NCBI GenBank assembly: GCA_016235555.1
Contig: JACRKC010000066.1
Span: 1 to 64,000, forward strand
DNA: 64,000 bases
Source of the DNA: Verrucomicrobiota bacterium
Lineage (GTDB): Bacteria; Verrucomicrobiota; Verrucomicrobiia; Opitutales; Opitutaceae
Direction of reading: 5' to 3'
The translations under genes and the position numbers were made by a program. Below, one piece after another: positions 50,784-60,188 of this stretch. The number at the start of each line of letters is the position of its first letter. Within the stretch, counting starts at the first letter, position 1. The notes beneath the pieces are model-generated. The model worked only from the letters and a program-made list of their open reading frames with translations. It ran no database searches and was not told the DNA's origin.

Positions 50784-53324
50784 ATGAGAAATCTCCTCTC
50801 GTCGATCGGAATCTCGGCCGTGGTGTGCGGTGTGGCGCTGGCGCAGGAACTGACGCCGCCATACATTTTCACGACGTTGGCGGGCAAGGCAGGCACGCCG
50901 GACTTCGTGGATGGCCCGGGTGAGCTGGCGCGCTTCAAATCGCCGGCCAAGCTGGCGATCGACGCGCAAGGTAATCTCTACGTCGCGGATCGGGGAAATG
51001 GTGCAGTGCGCAAGATCTCCCCGGCTGGCGTGGTCACGACGTTGGCGGGCATTCCGTCAAATGCTTCGATCAGTGAGCGAAACGCCCGGATCTCATCGGT
51101 GGTGGACGGTGTCGGCGAGGAAGTGCGTTTCGGGCTGAGTGGGTTGAATGGTATCGCAGTGGATACTCGCGGCAACGTTGCCGTGTCGGATCTCGACACG
51201 ACGGGGTTTGGCTCGGGCTCTTCTCAGATCGGGTCCCGAGTCCGGATACCCCGGGGGTTTGTGCGCACGGTCTCGCCTTCGGGTGTGGTTACAACGTTGG
51301 CGGGGGGCACAGAGCCGGTGGTGACCTTGGTGCAGGTAGCCGGCAGCACGGCGACCACCTATCAGTATAGCGGCAATTACGATGCGACGGGCCGAAATGC
51401 GATTTTCGATAATCCGACGAATCTCGTCTTCGATCGAAACGCCAACATCTTTGTCGTGGACGGTAGCACGGTGCGGAAAGTCACACCGGAGGGGGTGGTC
51501 ACGACGTTTGTTGGCCGCTCGCCGACAGTGGCCTCGCCAATTTTGGGTTCCGACGCCCGGCTCGAGTCGGTCGATGGAAGCGCGACGACGGCGAAGTTTA
51601 TCAACCTGCACGCGTTGGCCATGCTACCAACCGGCGAAATCATGGCAACGGATGGGGGCTTGGTGCGGCTGATCGCGACGAACGGCGATGTGACAACGAT
51701 CGCGGGGTCGGGACGGGGCTACGATAATATCGATGGAGTCGGGCGGTCCGCTTGGTTTGGTGCGATCAGTGCGGTAGCGGTCGATGCGGAGGGCAACGCG
51801 TATTTCGCTGATGCTCTATATTCGGTTATTCGCCGGATGAGTGTGGGGCGGTATGTGGCGACGGTGGGTGGAAAACAGTCCGTCGGGGGTTTCGCGGATG
51901 GCATGGGATCCGTCGCGCGCTTCTTTCAGCCGACCGGCATAGCCGTGGACACGGCGGGCAACATCTACGTCGCCGACACGGGGAGCCACACGATCCGGAA
52001 AGGCGTGCCGGCGGTCGCGCCGAAGATTCAAACGCAGCCGCAATCGTATGCGCTGACGCCCGGGCAGAACGTGGCACTGTTGGTGGCGGCGACGGGGTTT
52101 CCAGCGCCAACGTTTCAGTGGAGCAAGGACGGTGTCGTGATCAGCGGGGCCACGGGCACGAGTCTGACGCTGTCCAATCCGCAGGTGGCGGACGCCGGGC
52201 GCTACACGGTGACGGTCACCAATGCCGCAGGAACCGTGATCAGCGACGTGGCGGTGATCGGGGTGGGTAGTGGACCCGTGGTGTCGACGCAGCCGCTCGC
52301 ACAATCCGTGCAGGGTGGGCAAGGGGTGACGCTGTCCGTCACCGCCAGCGGCACGCCGGCGCCGACGTTTCAGTGGCGGAAGGACGGCGTGGCGATCCCG
52401 GGCGCGACGAGCGCGACCCTCACGGTGAGCAGCGCGCAGGCGGGCGACGCGGGCAGCTACACCGTCGTCGTCACGAATGCGGCCGGCTCGGTCACGTCGA
52501 GCGCGGCGGTCGTCACAGTCAACACGAGCCGCATCGTGAATCTCTCCATCCGCTCGACGCTCGCGGCGGGCGGATCGTTGACGGTGGGATTTGTGGTCGC
52601 GGGCAACGGCAAGCCGCTGCTCGTGCGTTGCGTGGGGCCGGGGCTCGCGCAGTTCGGCGTGGGCGGCACGGTGGTCGATCCGCGGCTGGCGTTTTACGCG
52701 GGGAGCACGCTCGTCACGAACAACGACAACTGGGGCGGAGCGGCGAACGCGGCGCAGATCGTCGCGACGTCGGCGCAGATTGGAGCGTTTGCGTTACCGG
52801 CGGGCAGTCTGGATGCGGCGCTGCTCACGACGCTGGATGGCGGCGGTTATTCGGTGCAGGTGTCCGGAGCTGGCGGCGACGGTGGCATCGCTTTGGTCGA
52901 ACTCTACGATGCCAACAACACCACGGCGGCGCGGCTCGCGAATGTGTCGGCCCGCACGCAGGTGGGGGCGGGGGAGAGCGCGCTGTTCGCGGGGTTCGTG
53001 GTGGCCGGCAATGCGAAGCGCAAGGTGCTCATTCGCGCGATCGGGCCGACGCTGGGGGCGTTTGGCGTGAACGGCGCGCTGGCGGACACGCGGGTCGATC
53101 TGATCGCGGCTGGGGCAAGTGCGCCGATGGCGGGCAACAACGATTGGGGCGGCGGGGCGGAACTGGCGGCGGCGTTCGGGGCGGTGGGCGCGTTTCCACT
53201 CGCGGCTGACACCAAGGACGCGGCGCTGCTGGTGACGCTCGATCCGGGCAGCTACACCGTGCAGGTGTCGGGCGTGGGCGGACTCACGGGCGAGGCGCTG
53301 GTGGAGATTTACGAGGTGCCTTGA
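50784..53324 (+). CDS. Secreted NHL-repeat/Ig-like protein with twin C-terminal modules
   Basis: An 846-residue protein. A signal peptide is cleaved after ALAQ. Residues about 25-410 are NHL beta-propeller repeats (LAIDAQGNLYVADRGNGAVR, IAVDTAGNIYVADTGSHTIR). Residues 413-495 and 496-580 are two Ig-like domains (PTFQWSKDGVVISGATGTSL and PTFQWRKDGVAIPGATSATL). The last 260 residues hold two copies of a module with LLVRCVGPGLAQFGVGG or VLIRAIGPTLGAFGVNG and NNDNWGG or NNDWGGG, a type common in Opitutaceae surface proteins. Binding or adhesion is inferred; no enzyme domain is seen. It is divergent from the SUMF1 fusion gene. Confidence 0.8.
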   Translation: MRNLLSSIGISAVVCGVALAQELTPPYIFTTLAGKAGTPDFVDGPGELARFKSPAKLAIDAQGNLYVADRGNGAVRKISPAGVVTTLAGIPSNASISERNARISSVVDGVGEEVRFGLSGLNGIAVDTRGNVAVSDLDTTGFGSGSSQIGSRVRIPRGFVRTVSPSGVVTTLAGGTEPVVTLVQVAGSTATTYQYSGNYDATGRNAIFDNPTNLVFDRNANIFVVDGSTVRKVTPEGVVTTFVGRSPTVASPILGSDARLESVDGSATTAKFINLHALAMLPTGEIMATDGGLVRLIATNGDVTTIAGSGRGYDNIDGVGRSAWFGAISAVAVDAEGNAYFADALYSVIRRMSVGRYVATVGGKQSVGGFADGMGSVARFFQPTGIAVDTAGNIYVADTGSHTIRKGVPAVAPKIQTQPQSYALTPGQNVALLVAATGFPAPTFQWSKDGVVISGATGTSLTLSNPQVADAGRYTVTVTNAAGTVISDVAVIGVGSGPVVSTQPLAQSVQGGQGVTLSVTASGTPAPTFQWRKDGVAIPGATSATLTVSSAQAGDAGSYTVVVTNAAGSVTSSAAVVTVNTSRIVNLSIRSTLAAGGSLTVGFVVAGNGKPLLVRCVGPGLAQFGVGGTVVDPRLAFYAGSTLVTNNDNWGGAANAAQIVATSAQIGAFALPAGSLDAALLTTLDGGGYSVQVSGAGGDGGIALVELYDANNTTAARLANVSARTQVGAGESALFAGFVVAGNAKRKVLIRAIGPTLGAFGVNGALADTRVDLIAAGASAPMAGNNDWGGGAELAAAFGAVGAFPLAADTKDAALLVTLDPGSYTVQVSGVGGLTGEALVEIYEVP

Positions 53325-53354
53325 GTTTCCACGCGAAGCGGCTCGAATGGGGGC

Positions 53355-53924
53355 ATGGGTGAACGCCTGACGGCTCCAATCTGTAATCGCTGCCATGAAC
53401 GGACGGCGCGGCGGGGTGGCGCGACCGTTCGCACGTGGGCGGGAGTCGGAGTCGTGTCGGTGTTTGTGTCGCTGATGCTGTGGGGCTGCGTGCAGGTGCC
53501 GGTGGATGCGCGCGCCTTGATCAATGCCGGCTACGCGGCCGCATTGAAGGGCGACGCGGCGACCACCAGACAGCATTATGAAAAGGCGCTGGCGGCGGAG
53601 CCGGGCGCGAAGGGACACCGGGTGAGCTACGGGTGGGCGCTGTTCAATTTGAAACTGTTTGACGAAGCGTTGCAGCAATGGAGGCAGGCGTATGCGGGCG
53701 TGGATCACGACGCGGCCAACATCGAGGTTTGCCTGGCGCTCGCGTGCCACCGAACCGGGCGCAAAGCGGAGGCGCTGGAGTGGTATGCGAAACAGGTGGC
53801 GCGCGACGAACGGTTCGGTGAGGCCGCCGGCGTCGCGTTTGTCACGTCGCATTGGCGCGCACTCGAACAGGAGACGTTACGGGCGCTGTTTGAGGATTTC
53901 TCACGGCGGTCGGCTCCGAAGTGA
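53355..53924 (+). CDS. TPR-containing putative lipoprotein
   Basis: A 189-residue protein. A hydrophobic segment VGVVSVFVSLMLWGC ends in a lipobox-like Cys at about residue 46, but the 28 residues before it are long for a signal peptide, so the start is uncertain. The rest is TPR-like: AGYAAALKGDAATTRQHYEK, YGWALFNLKLFDEALQQWRQ and LALACHRTGRKAEALEWYAK. It follows the NHL-Ig gene by 30 bp and probably shares its transcript. It may be a membrane-anchored adaptor. No partner can be named. Confidence 0.65.
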   Translation: MGERLTAPICNRCHERTARRGGATVRTWAGVGVVSVFVSLMLWGCVQVPVDARALINAGYAAALKGDAATTRQHYEKALAAEPGAKGHRVSYGWALFNLKLFDEALQQWRQAYAGVDHDAANIEVCLALACHRTGRKAEALEWYAKQVARDERFGEAAGVAFVTSHWRALEQETLRALFEDFSRRSAPK

Positions 53925-53952
53925 GAGGCGCCCCCCTCGCGGTCCGATCGGA

Positions 53953-54846
53953 TCAGAGCGTCGGGCGGGTGGCCAGGGCCCGACTAAGGGCCTTTTTTGC
54001 GGCCACGAGTTCGGCGCCCTCGAGCGGCAGGCGCGGTGGGCGCACCGTCGCGCTGCCGCAACCCATCTCGCCCTGGATCCATTTGATGTATTGCACGAAC
54101 TTCGGGACCGTATCGAGGCGCAGCAACGGGAGGAACCACTGGTAGATCGCATCGGCGCGCGCGTGGTCGCCGGCTTGGGCGGCATTGAAGAGCGCGACGG
54201 ACTCGGCGGGGAACGCGTTGACGAGGCCGGCGATCCAGCCCTGCGCTCCGGCGGCGATGCCTTCGACGATCGCGTCGTCCATGCCGACGAGCACGTTCAG
54301 CCGGCCGCCGACGAGGTGGCGGATGGCGGTGACGCGGCGGGTGTCGCCGCTCGACTCCTTGACGGCGTGCAGCGTGGGAAACTCCGCAACCAGCTCGGCG
54401 ATCTGCGCGGGCAGATAGTCGGTTTTGTAGGCCGGCGGGTTGTTGTAGAGCATGCACGAGAGCTTCGTCGCGCGAAAGACGGCCGCGAGGTGCGCCTTCA
54501 TCTCGCGCCAGTCGGTGCTGTAAACATAGGGCGGCAGCACCATCAGGCCGGAGGCGCCGGCCTTCGCGGCCCCGCGGGCGAGCGCGACGGCCTCGGTGGT
54601 CGAGAGCGAGGCGATGCCGAGCACGACGGGCACGCGGCCCTTCGCGGCTTGGACGGCGGTGCGCACGACGGCGATTTTTTCGTCGAAGGAGAGCGTGGCG
54701 GCTTCACCGAGGGAGCCGCAGCAGACGAGGCCGGTGCAGCCGCAGTCGATCATCCAGCGGCAATGGCGTGCGAACGCGGCGTGATCGATCGCGCCGTTGG
54801 CGCGGAGGTTGGTGGTGAGGGCGGGAATGACGCCGGTCCAGTTCAT
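53953..54846 (-). CDS. DapA-family deaminase/aldolase, likely hydroxyproline pathway
   Basis: A 297-residue class I aldolase-fold enzyme. The ATG at 54846 gives the standard N-terminus MNWTGVIPALTTNLRANGAI. The Schiff-base lysine is K163 (HAVKESSGD) and the catalytic tyrosine Y134 (CMLYNNPPAY); the GSLGEAATL loop replaces the usual GTTGE. Given the epimerase and DadA-like genes upstream on the same strand, the best call is 1-pyrroline-4-hydroxy-2-carboxylate deaminase, which yields 2-oxoglutarate semialdehyde. Dihydrodipicolinate synthase or N-acetylneuraminate lyase activities are less likely alternatives. The semialdehyde dehydrogenase gene of that pathway is not in the window. Confidence 0.8.
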   Translation of the reverse strand: MNWTGVIPALTTNLRANGAIDHAAFARHCRWMIDCGCTGLVCCGSLGEAATLSFDEKIAVVRTAVQAAKGRVPVVLGIASLSTTEAVALARGAAKAGASGLMVLPPYVYSTDWREMKAHLAAVFRATKLSCMLYNNPPAYKTDYLPAQIAELVAEFPTLHAVKESSGDTRRVTAIRHLVGGRLNVLVGMDDAIVEGIAAGAQGWIAGLVNAFPAESVALFNAAQAGDHARADAIYQWFLPLLRLDTVPKFVQYIKWIQGEMGCGSATVRPPRLPLEGAELVAAKKALSRALATRPTL

Positions 54847-54950
54847 GGGAAGACAAGGAAAGTGGCCACAAAAGGCACGGAATGCACACAACAGAAATAC
54901 TGAATCCTGAGTTTTCTGAGCCTTTTGTGGCCAAGAAATGTTTGCCGCTC

Positions 54951-56204
54951 TCAGGCGCCGAAGCGATCGGGCGAAAGCAGCTTAAGGTCAATGGAGGGGC
55001 TCTCGCCGGAGAGGAGTTGCGCGACGATGCGGCCTGTGATCGGGGCGAGGCTGAGGCCCATCATCGCGTGGCCGGTGGCGGCGGTGAGATTATCGAAGCG
55101 CGCGAAACGACCGAGGTAGGGCAGCCCATCGGGCGAGCAGGGCCGCAGGCCGCGCCACGGCGTGATGGCGCCGAAATCTGCGGTGCGAAACTCCGGGAAA
55201 TAGCGCGGCACCGCCTCGATGATGCCCTGCACGCGTTCGGGGCGGATCGACTCGTCGAGGCCGCTCAGTTCCATGGTGCCGCCGACGCGCAGCGTGTCGC
55301 CCATCGGCGTGACGGCCACGCGGGCCTCGGTGAAGATCGAGCACAGCCGCGGCAACTGGCGCGGGCGCGGCAGCGTGAGGCTGTAGCCCTTGCCCGGCTC
55401 CATCGGCAGACGCAGGCCGAGCGAACGGACGGTGGCGGGCGACCACGAGCCGCCGGCGAGCACGAACTCATCGGCGGTGATTTCTCCGCGCGGCGTGATC
55501 GCGGCGACGACACGGCGGCCTTCGCTGCGCCAGCCGGTGATCTCGGTCGACCACGCGAACTGCACGCCGGCTTCGCGGGTGAGGCGCAGCAGCGTGGCCA
55601 TGAAGCGTTGCGGTGTGAGGTGGCAGTCGAGCGGGAAGTAAACCGCGCCGGCGATGTCCATGCGCACGTCCGGATCGAGTTCGGCGGCGCGGGCGGCGGT
55701 CACGACCTCGGCGGCCACGCCGAGTTCGCGGGCGCGAGCGACGATCGCGCCCTCGTGGTCGAGTGCGGACTGCGTTTTGCAGAGCATGAGCAGCCCGCGT
55801 TGCACGAGGCCGAAGTCGTTGCCGGTGGTGTCGGCGAGTTCCTCGAAGAGCGCGCGGCCGGCGAGACTGAGATCGCGCAACACCGGCGCGGAGCGCGCGA
55901 CGTGCTGCTCCGTGGATGCGCGCATGAAACGCAGGCCCCAGCCGATCAGCGACGCGCTGAGCCGAGGGCGGATGTAGAACGGGCTCTTCGGATCGAACAT
56001 CCATTTGAACGCGAGCGCGGTCATGCCCGGCGCGGCGAGCGGCACGAAATGACTCGGCACGATCATGCCGGCGTTGCCGAACGAGCAGCCGTCGCGGTCC
56101 TCGGGGTGGCGGTCGACGACGGTGACCTCGTGGCCGCGGGCGCGCAGGTAATGGGCGGCGCAGAGGCCGATGACGCCGGCGCCGCAGATGAGGATGTGGC
56201 TCAT
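54951..56204 (-). CDS. D-amino-acid dehydrogenase family (DadA-like), likely D-hydroxyproline
   Basis: A 417-residue FAD enzyme of the DAO family. The ATG at 56204 starts the FAD motif directly (MSHILICGAGVIGLCAAHYL). Further matches are VVDRHPEDRDGCSFGNAGMI, PMEPGKGYSLTL, TPMGDTLRVGGTMELSG and WRGLRPCSPDGLPYLGR, then a final ATGHAMMGLSLAPITGR, all typical of DadA-like proteins. No signal peptide. In context it should oxidise cis-4-hydroxy-D-proline to the pyrroline that the next gene product deaminates. Another D-amino acid is possible. It lies 104 bp upstream of the DapA-family gene. Confidence 0.85.
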   Translation of the reverse strand: MSHILICGAGVIGLCAAHYLRARGHEVTVVDRHPEDRDGCSFGNAGMIVPSHFVPLAAPGMTALAFKWMFDPKSPFYIRPRLSASLIGWGLRFMRASTEQHVARSAPVLRDLSLAGRALFEELADTTGNDFGLVQRGLLMLCKTQSALDHEGAIVARARELGVAAEVVTAARAAELDPDVRMDIAGAVYFPLDCHLTPQRFMATLLRLTREAGVQFAWSTEITGWRSEGRRVVAAITPRGEITADEFVLAGGSWSPATVRSLGLRLPMEPGKGYSLTLPRPRQLPRLCSIFTEARVAVTPMGDTLRVGGTMELSGLDESIRPERVQGIIEAVPRYFPEFRTADFGAITPWRGLRPCSPDGLPYLGRFARFDNLTAATGHAMMGLSLAPITGRIVAQLLSGESPSIDLKLLSPDRFGA

Positions 56205-56214
56205 GGCTGATGGA

Positions 56215-56281
56215 GCGGCGGGTGTCCCTGCCCGCCGATGGCGGCGCCCGGCAAACCTCGGCGGGCAGGGACGCCCGCCGC
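56215..56281. repeat. GCGGCGGG-type hairpin element
   Basis: Arms 56215-56238 and 56258-56281 are inverted copies at 23 of 24 positions around a 19-nt loop. Same family as 59968-60036. It starts 11 bp upstream of the DadA-like start codon, so it lies in its 5' untranslated region. Confidence 0.85.
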
Positions 56282-56330
56282 TACGGGATCGCCTGCAAGC
56301 AGGCACCGACACTGGGAGGGATTCATGAAA

Positions 56331-56447
56331 GGTGGAGCGCGTTGACCTCAACGCGCTGGTTTGAAGGTGGGCGCGGATTTAACCCGCGACTCGTCGGGGC
56401 GTAAAGCCCCTCCCACCAAACGCGCGTTGGGTGCATCGCGCTCCACC
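56331..56447. repeat. GGTGGAGCGCGTTGA element, copy 1
   Basis: End arms 56331-56356 and 56422-56447 match as inverted copies at about 22 of 26 positions. The inside has two further pairings (GCGCGGATTTAACCCGCG and GGGGCGTAAAGCCCC). Related to 57623-57698. It lies in the 354-bp gap between the epimerase and DadA-like genes, where I see no gene. Confidence 0.8.
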
Positions 56448-56493
56448 TGTTCGCAGTCATGCTATGGGCGCATTTCGCTTTTCTGCAATCGAC

Positions 56494-56535
56494 GAGGCGG
56501 GACGCCTCGTCCACGTGGCGGAGGCGTCCTGCCTC
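56494..56535. repeat. GAGGCGGGACGCCTC hairpin
   Basis: Arms 56494-56508 and 56521-56535 pair at 14 of 15 positions with a 12-nt loop. It lies 23 bp beyond the stop of the epimerase gene and is followed on the plus strand by GAAAAATAAG. On the minus strand it could work as a weak terminator or stabilise the mRNA end. Confidence 0.7.
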
Positions 56536-56558
56536 AGTCAGAAAAATAAGATGTGCCC

Positions 56559-57491
56559 TCATGCTCTTATCCCCCAGCAAAACGGATCGCGCTCGTCGAG
56601 GTGAAGCGTGGCCTCCGCCATGATGTGCGCGGTGCCGGTGATCACCGGCGCGACTTCGCCTTTGGCCCGATCGAGCCAGCGATAGCGGCCCTCGAAACGG
56701 CTGCCGATCACGCTCTCCTGCACCCACGTGGCGCCCTCGGCGAGTTTGCCGTCGTCGGCGAGGCAGGCGAGTTTGGCGCTGGTGCCGGTGCCGCACGGCG
56801 AGCGGTCGTAGGCCTTGCCGGGGCAGAGCACGAAGTTGCGGCTGTGCGCGCCGGCTGCGGGGGAGGGCGCGAAGAGTTCGACGTGGTCGACTTCGGGATG
56901 ACCCTGGGTGTTGACCGCTTGGCGGACGCGCCAGGTGAAATCGGTGAGCGCTTCGAGATGAGTGAGCTTGAGTGCGAGAGTGTGCTCGGCGACGAGGAAA
57001 AACCAGTTGCCGCCCCATGCGATGTCACCGCGCACATCGCCGAAGCCCGGCACGCGGGCGACGAAGTTTTTCGTTTTGCGAAAGCTCGGCACGTTGGCGA
57101 CCGACACGCGGCCGTCGGCGTGCAGTTCGGCTTCCACGGCACCGACGGGTGTGTCGAGGCCGACGCGACCCGGACGGATGCGACCGAGATGGGCGAGCGA
57201 CGCGACGAGCCCGATCGTGCCGTGGCCGCACATGCCGAGGTAGCCGACGTTGTTGAAAAAGATCACGCCGACTTCGCAGCCGGCGCGATGCGGCGGCACG
57301 AGCAAGGCGCCGACGACGGTGTCGGAGCCGCGGGGCTCGTTGACGATGGCGGAGCGGTAGGCGTCGAAGTTCTGGCGGAAGCGGGCGACGCGCTCGTCGA
57401 GCGGGCCGGTGCCGAGGTCGGGTCCGCCGTCGAGGACGAGGCGCGTGGGTTCACCGCCAGTGTGGCTGTCGAGGACGCGGATGCGTTTCAT
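56559..57491 (-). CDS. Proline racemase family, likely 4-hydroxyproline 2-epimerase
   Basis: A 310-residue enzyme starting at ATG 57491 (MKRIRVLDSHTGGEPTRLVL). Both catalytic cysteines are present: C88 in GMCGHGTIG and C233 in SPCGTGTSA. That excludes the trans-3-hydroxyproline dehydratases, which have Thr at the second site. Other family motifs are VNEPRGSDTVVGALL, VGVIFFNNVGYLG and GNWFFLVAEH. Next to DadA-like and DapA-family genes on the same strand, epimerisation of trans-4-hydroxy-L-proline to cis-4-hydroxy-D-proline is the most likely reaction. Proline racemase is the alternative. It is cytosolic. Confidence 0.87.
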   Translation of the reverse strand: MKRIRVLDSHTGGEPTRLVLDGGPDLGTGPLDERVARFRQNFDAYRSAIVNEPRGSDTVVGALLVPPHRAGCEVGVIFFNNVGYLGMCGHGTIGLVASLAHLGRIRPGRVGLDTPVGAVEAELHADGRVSVANVPSFRKTKNFVARVPGFGDVRGDIAWGGNWFFLVAEHTLALKLTHLEALTDFTWRVRQAVNTQGHPEVDHVELFAPSPAAGAHSRNFVLCPGKAYDRSPCGTGTSAKLACLADDGKLAEGATWVQESVIGSRFEGRYRWLDRAKGEVAPVITGTAHIMAEATLHLDERDPFCWGIRA

Positions 57492-57516
57492 TGGGCGGAG
57501 GCGGGGACGGCGAAGC

Positions 57517-57581
57517 AGGGCGGGCATGTGACCCGCCCTTGGGCACGGAGAGAGTTCGAGGGCGGGTCACAGACCCGCCCT
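57517..57581. repeat. Tandem GGGCGGG hairpins
   Basis: Two neighbouring hairpins with the same arms: AGGGCGGG/CCCGCCCT at 57517-57539 and again at 57559-57581. They start 26 bp upstream of the epimerase start codon. Confidence 0.75.
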
Positions 57582-57622
57582 ACTGCACGCGGGCGATGCC
57601 GTGCTTGGCTTCGTGCAGTTGA

Positions 57623-57698
57623 GGTGGAGCGCGTTGACCGCAACGCGCTTGGGCTGCGACGTGGCTCCGGAAAGCGCGTTGGGGTCAACGCGCTCCCC
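57623..57698. repeat. GGTGGAGCGCGTTGA element, copy 2
   Basis: Arms 57623-57650 and 57672-57698 are nearly perfect inverted copies (one or two differences) around a 21-nt loop. It shares arm sequence with the element at 56331-56447 but lacks its long centre. It lies in the gap between the DPP-like and epimerase genes. Confidence 0.85.
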
Positions 57699-57770
57699 CT
57701 CGATCCAATTGTTTCGTCAGGGAGAGCAGGTTCGGCTGCGCGATCTCGGGTTGGAGCAGGCATGGCGGTG

Positions 57771-59966
57771 TCACGGTCTGAACGTGCGCACGAAAAAATC
57801 CTCCATGCGCCTGCGTCCGTAGGGGGTGCGGAAGACGCCGTGGCCGGCGCCGGGCAGGACGAGATACTCGAAGTCCTTGCCGGCTTTCGCGAGAGCGGCG
57901 GCGACTTGATATGTGCTGGACGGGTCGACGTTCTTGTCGAGTTCGCCGACGGCGAGGACGAGCTTGCCCTGGAGGCGATGCGCGTTGGTCACGTTGGAGT
58001 TGGCGGCGTAGTGCGGCCCGACGGGCCAGCCCATCCATTGCTCGTTCCACCAGATTTTGTCCATGCGGTTGTCGTGGCAGCCGCAGTCAGAGGCGGCGGC
58101 CTGGTAGACATCGCCGTGAAAGAGCAGGGCGCCGAGCGCGCTCTGACCGCCGGCGCTCGTGCCGTAAATGCCAAGGCGGGTGAGATCCAGCTCGGGAAAC
58201 TTCTCTGCCGCCGCGCGCAGCCAGGCGATCCGGTCCGGGAAGCCGGCATCGGCGACATTCTGCCAGCAGACATCGTGAAACTGCTTCGACCGGCCAGTGG
58301 TGCCCATGCCGTCGATCTGCACGACGATGAAGCCGCGCTCGACGAGGGCGTCGTGGGCGCCGAAGGCTTTCGGCACGAAGAACCCGTGCGGGCCGGCGTA
58401 GATGCGTTCGATGACGGGATATTTTTTCGCCGGGTCGAAATCGCGCGGACGCAGAATGAGCCCGAAAATATCCGTCGTGCCGTCGCGGCCCTTGGCAACG
58501 AACCGCTGCGGCCAGCGGCCGCGGGCGGCGAGGACGGCGCTGGCGTCGGCGGTTTCGAGTTCGCAGACGATGCTGCCGTCACTCGCGCGGCGAAGCACGG
58601 AGTGCGGCGGCGCGTCGACGCGCGACCATGAATCGACGAAGAACGCGTGATCGGGCGACCACGCGATGGTGTGCGTGCCATGCTCGGGCGTGAGGATTTT
58701 GAAATCCGTGCCGTCGAGATTCACGCGGCAGAGTTGCTCGTAATAGGGATCGTCGAGGCCACCGGCGCCGCCGGCGCGGAACCACAGCGTGCGCGAGCGG
58801 CGGTCGAGATGCTCGATCCCGCGCACGACCCAGGCGCCGCGGGTGATCGGGTTCTTCACGCGGCCGGCGCGGCTGTCGTAGAGGTAGAGGTGGCACCAGC
58901 CGTCGCGCTCGCTGGGCCAGATGATTTCGTCGGACGCATCGAGGTATTCGACGAAGCGTCCGGTGCGGGAGTAGTGCACAAACGTGTCGCTGCGCTCGTC
59001 GATGACGACGCGCAACGCGCCGGTCGTGGCGTTGACCGAACAGACCTGGAGGAGTTGGTGGCCGCGCTGGTTGTGTTGAAAGAGGAAGCGCGTCGAGTCC
59101 GGCGCCCAGCGGACGGGGTCCATGCTCCACGGATTGGGCATCGCGCTCTGGTCGACGGGAATCTCGCGGGCCGCGGCGACATCGAAAAGCCGCGGCCGGC
59201 TGACCGGCAGTTCGTCGCCGGGCTTGAGATAGGGATACGATTGAACCTTGGGTTGCAGTTGATCGGAAGGGCTGGAGTCGACGAGCGTCACGCGGCGCTC
59301 GGGCACGGTGCGCGTCTGCATCGCGACCAGATGTTTCGAATCGGGCGACCAGCGCACGTCGGCTTCGTGGGCCGGGGCGTCGGCGCGATCGTATTGCATG
59401 CTGACGAGACGGGCGCGCGACACGTCGCGACGATAGGTGTGACCGGGGCTGCCCGTGTGCGAGAGCGGCACTTCGCGCTTGGTGGCAACTTCACGGAGCC
59501 AGAGATTGTCGTCGCGGGCGAAGGCCTCCCACTTGCCATCGGGTGACACCGGGCGGCCGCGGCGTTCGCGTTCGTCGTCGCTGGCGGAGGCCGGGGCGGT
59601 CGGGCTCGTGCGGGGTGGCTCGGCGGCCAGCTCAAATTTCTCCAGGTCGAGCACCCAGGAGCGGTTGCCGCTCTTGAATCTGAGTTGGCGCAAATCGGCG
59701 GAAAGTTCGGCCTGCGTGATCTGGTCAACGCCGGCGGCGGTGAGAGCGGCACGCGCCTTCGCGAAATCGAAAGCAGGAGTGCGCGAACCGGCGCGGCAAT
59801 CGACGACGAAGAACTCGTCGCCGGCGGGCGTGTCGACGCGATACCAGAAGCGCGCCGTCTGGCCGAGCCAGTGTGGTTGCACGGGGCCGCGATAGAGCTT
59901 GGGCACATCGGCGGCGGCGAGGGCGGGGCCGAGGAGCAGCGCGAGGCCGAGCGTCAGAAGTCGCAC
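57771..59966 (-). CDS. Secreted S9 prolyl-oligopeptidase-family peptidase (DPP IV type)
   Basis: A 731-residue peptidase. I chose the GTG at 59966, which gives a signal peptide ([20 protein letters not shown]); the open frame continues upstream only through a hairpin repeat and antisense of a sulfatase. Residues about 100-460 form a DPP-type beta-propeller ([53 protein letters not shown]). The hydrolase domain has S604 (GTSAGGQS), D677 (GELDKNVD) and H709 (GAGHGVF). DPP IV-type enzymes release X-Pro dipeptides, fitting the downstream hydroxyproline genes. An acyl-aminoacyl peptidase activity is the alternative. Confidence 0.88.
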   Translation of the reverse strand: MRLLTLGLALLLGPALAAADVPKLYRGPVQPHWLGQTARFWYRVDTPAGDEFFVVDCRAGSRTPAFDFAKARAALTAAGVDQITQAELSADLRQLRFKSGNRSWVLDLEKFELAAEPPRTSPTAPASASDDERERRGRPVSPDGKWEAFARDDNLWLREVATKREVPLSHTGSPGHTYRRDVSRARLVSMQYDRADAPAHEADVRWSPDSKHLVAMQTRTVPERRVTLVDSSPSDQLQPKVQSYPYLKPGDELPVSRPRLFDVAAAREIPVDQSAMPNPWSMDPVRWAPDSTRFLFQHNQRGHQLLQVCSVNATTGALRVVIDERSDTFVHYSRTGRFVEYLDASDEIIWPSERDGWCHLYLYDSRAGRVKNPITRGAWVVRGIEHLDRRSRTLWFRAGGAGGLDDPYYEQLCRVNLDGTDFKILTPEHGTHTIAWSPDHAFFVDSWSRVDAPPHSVLRRASDGSIVCELETADASAVLAARGRWPQRFVAKGRDGTTDIFGLILRPRDFDPAKKYPVIERIYAGPHGFFVPKAFGAHDALVERGFIVVQIDGMGTTGRSKQFHDVCWQNVADAGFPDRIAWLRAAAEKFPELDLTRLGIYGTSAGGQSALGALLFHGDVYQAAASDCGCHDNRMDKIWWNEQWMGWPVGPHYAANSNVTNAHRLQGKLVLAVGELDKNVDPSSTYQVAAALAKAGKDFEYLVLPGAGHGVFRTPYGRRRMEDFFVRTFRP

Positions 59967-59967
59967 C

Positions 59968-60036
59968 GTAGCGGCGGGCGTCCCTGCCCGCCGATCTTGA
60001 CGCATGGGGACCGGCAGGCCGGGACGCCGGCCGCTA
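59968..60036. repeat. GCGGCGGG-type hairpin element, second copy
   Basis: Arms 59968-59993 and 60012-60036 pair at about 22 of 26 positions; the left arm matches the element at 56215-56281. It begins 2 bp upstream of the chosen GTG start of the DPP-like gene, so its hairpin would cover the ribosome binding site. The rest of the gap up to 60188 shows no gene. Confidence 0.8.
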
Positions 60037-60188
60037 CGCGATGGCCTGCTGCCGTCGGCGACTTCAGACGCGGTATTTGGACAACGGGCGAGGGGCAGCG
60101 GGGGCATGGGGGAGTGCAGAAAAAATGACCGGCGAAGTCCAGTGCGCGGAGTTGTATTTCGCGTGCGATGCGTTTTCGCTCGCGCCTG

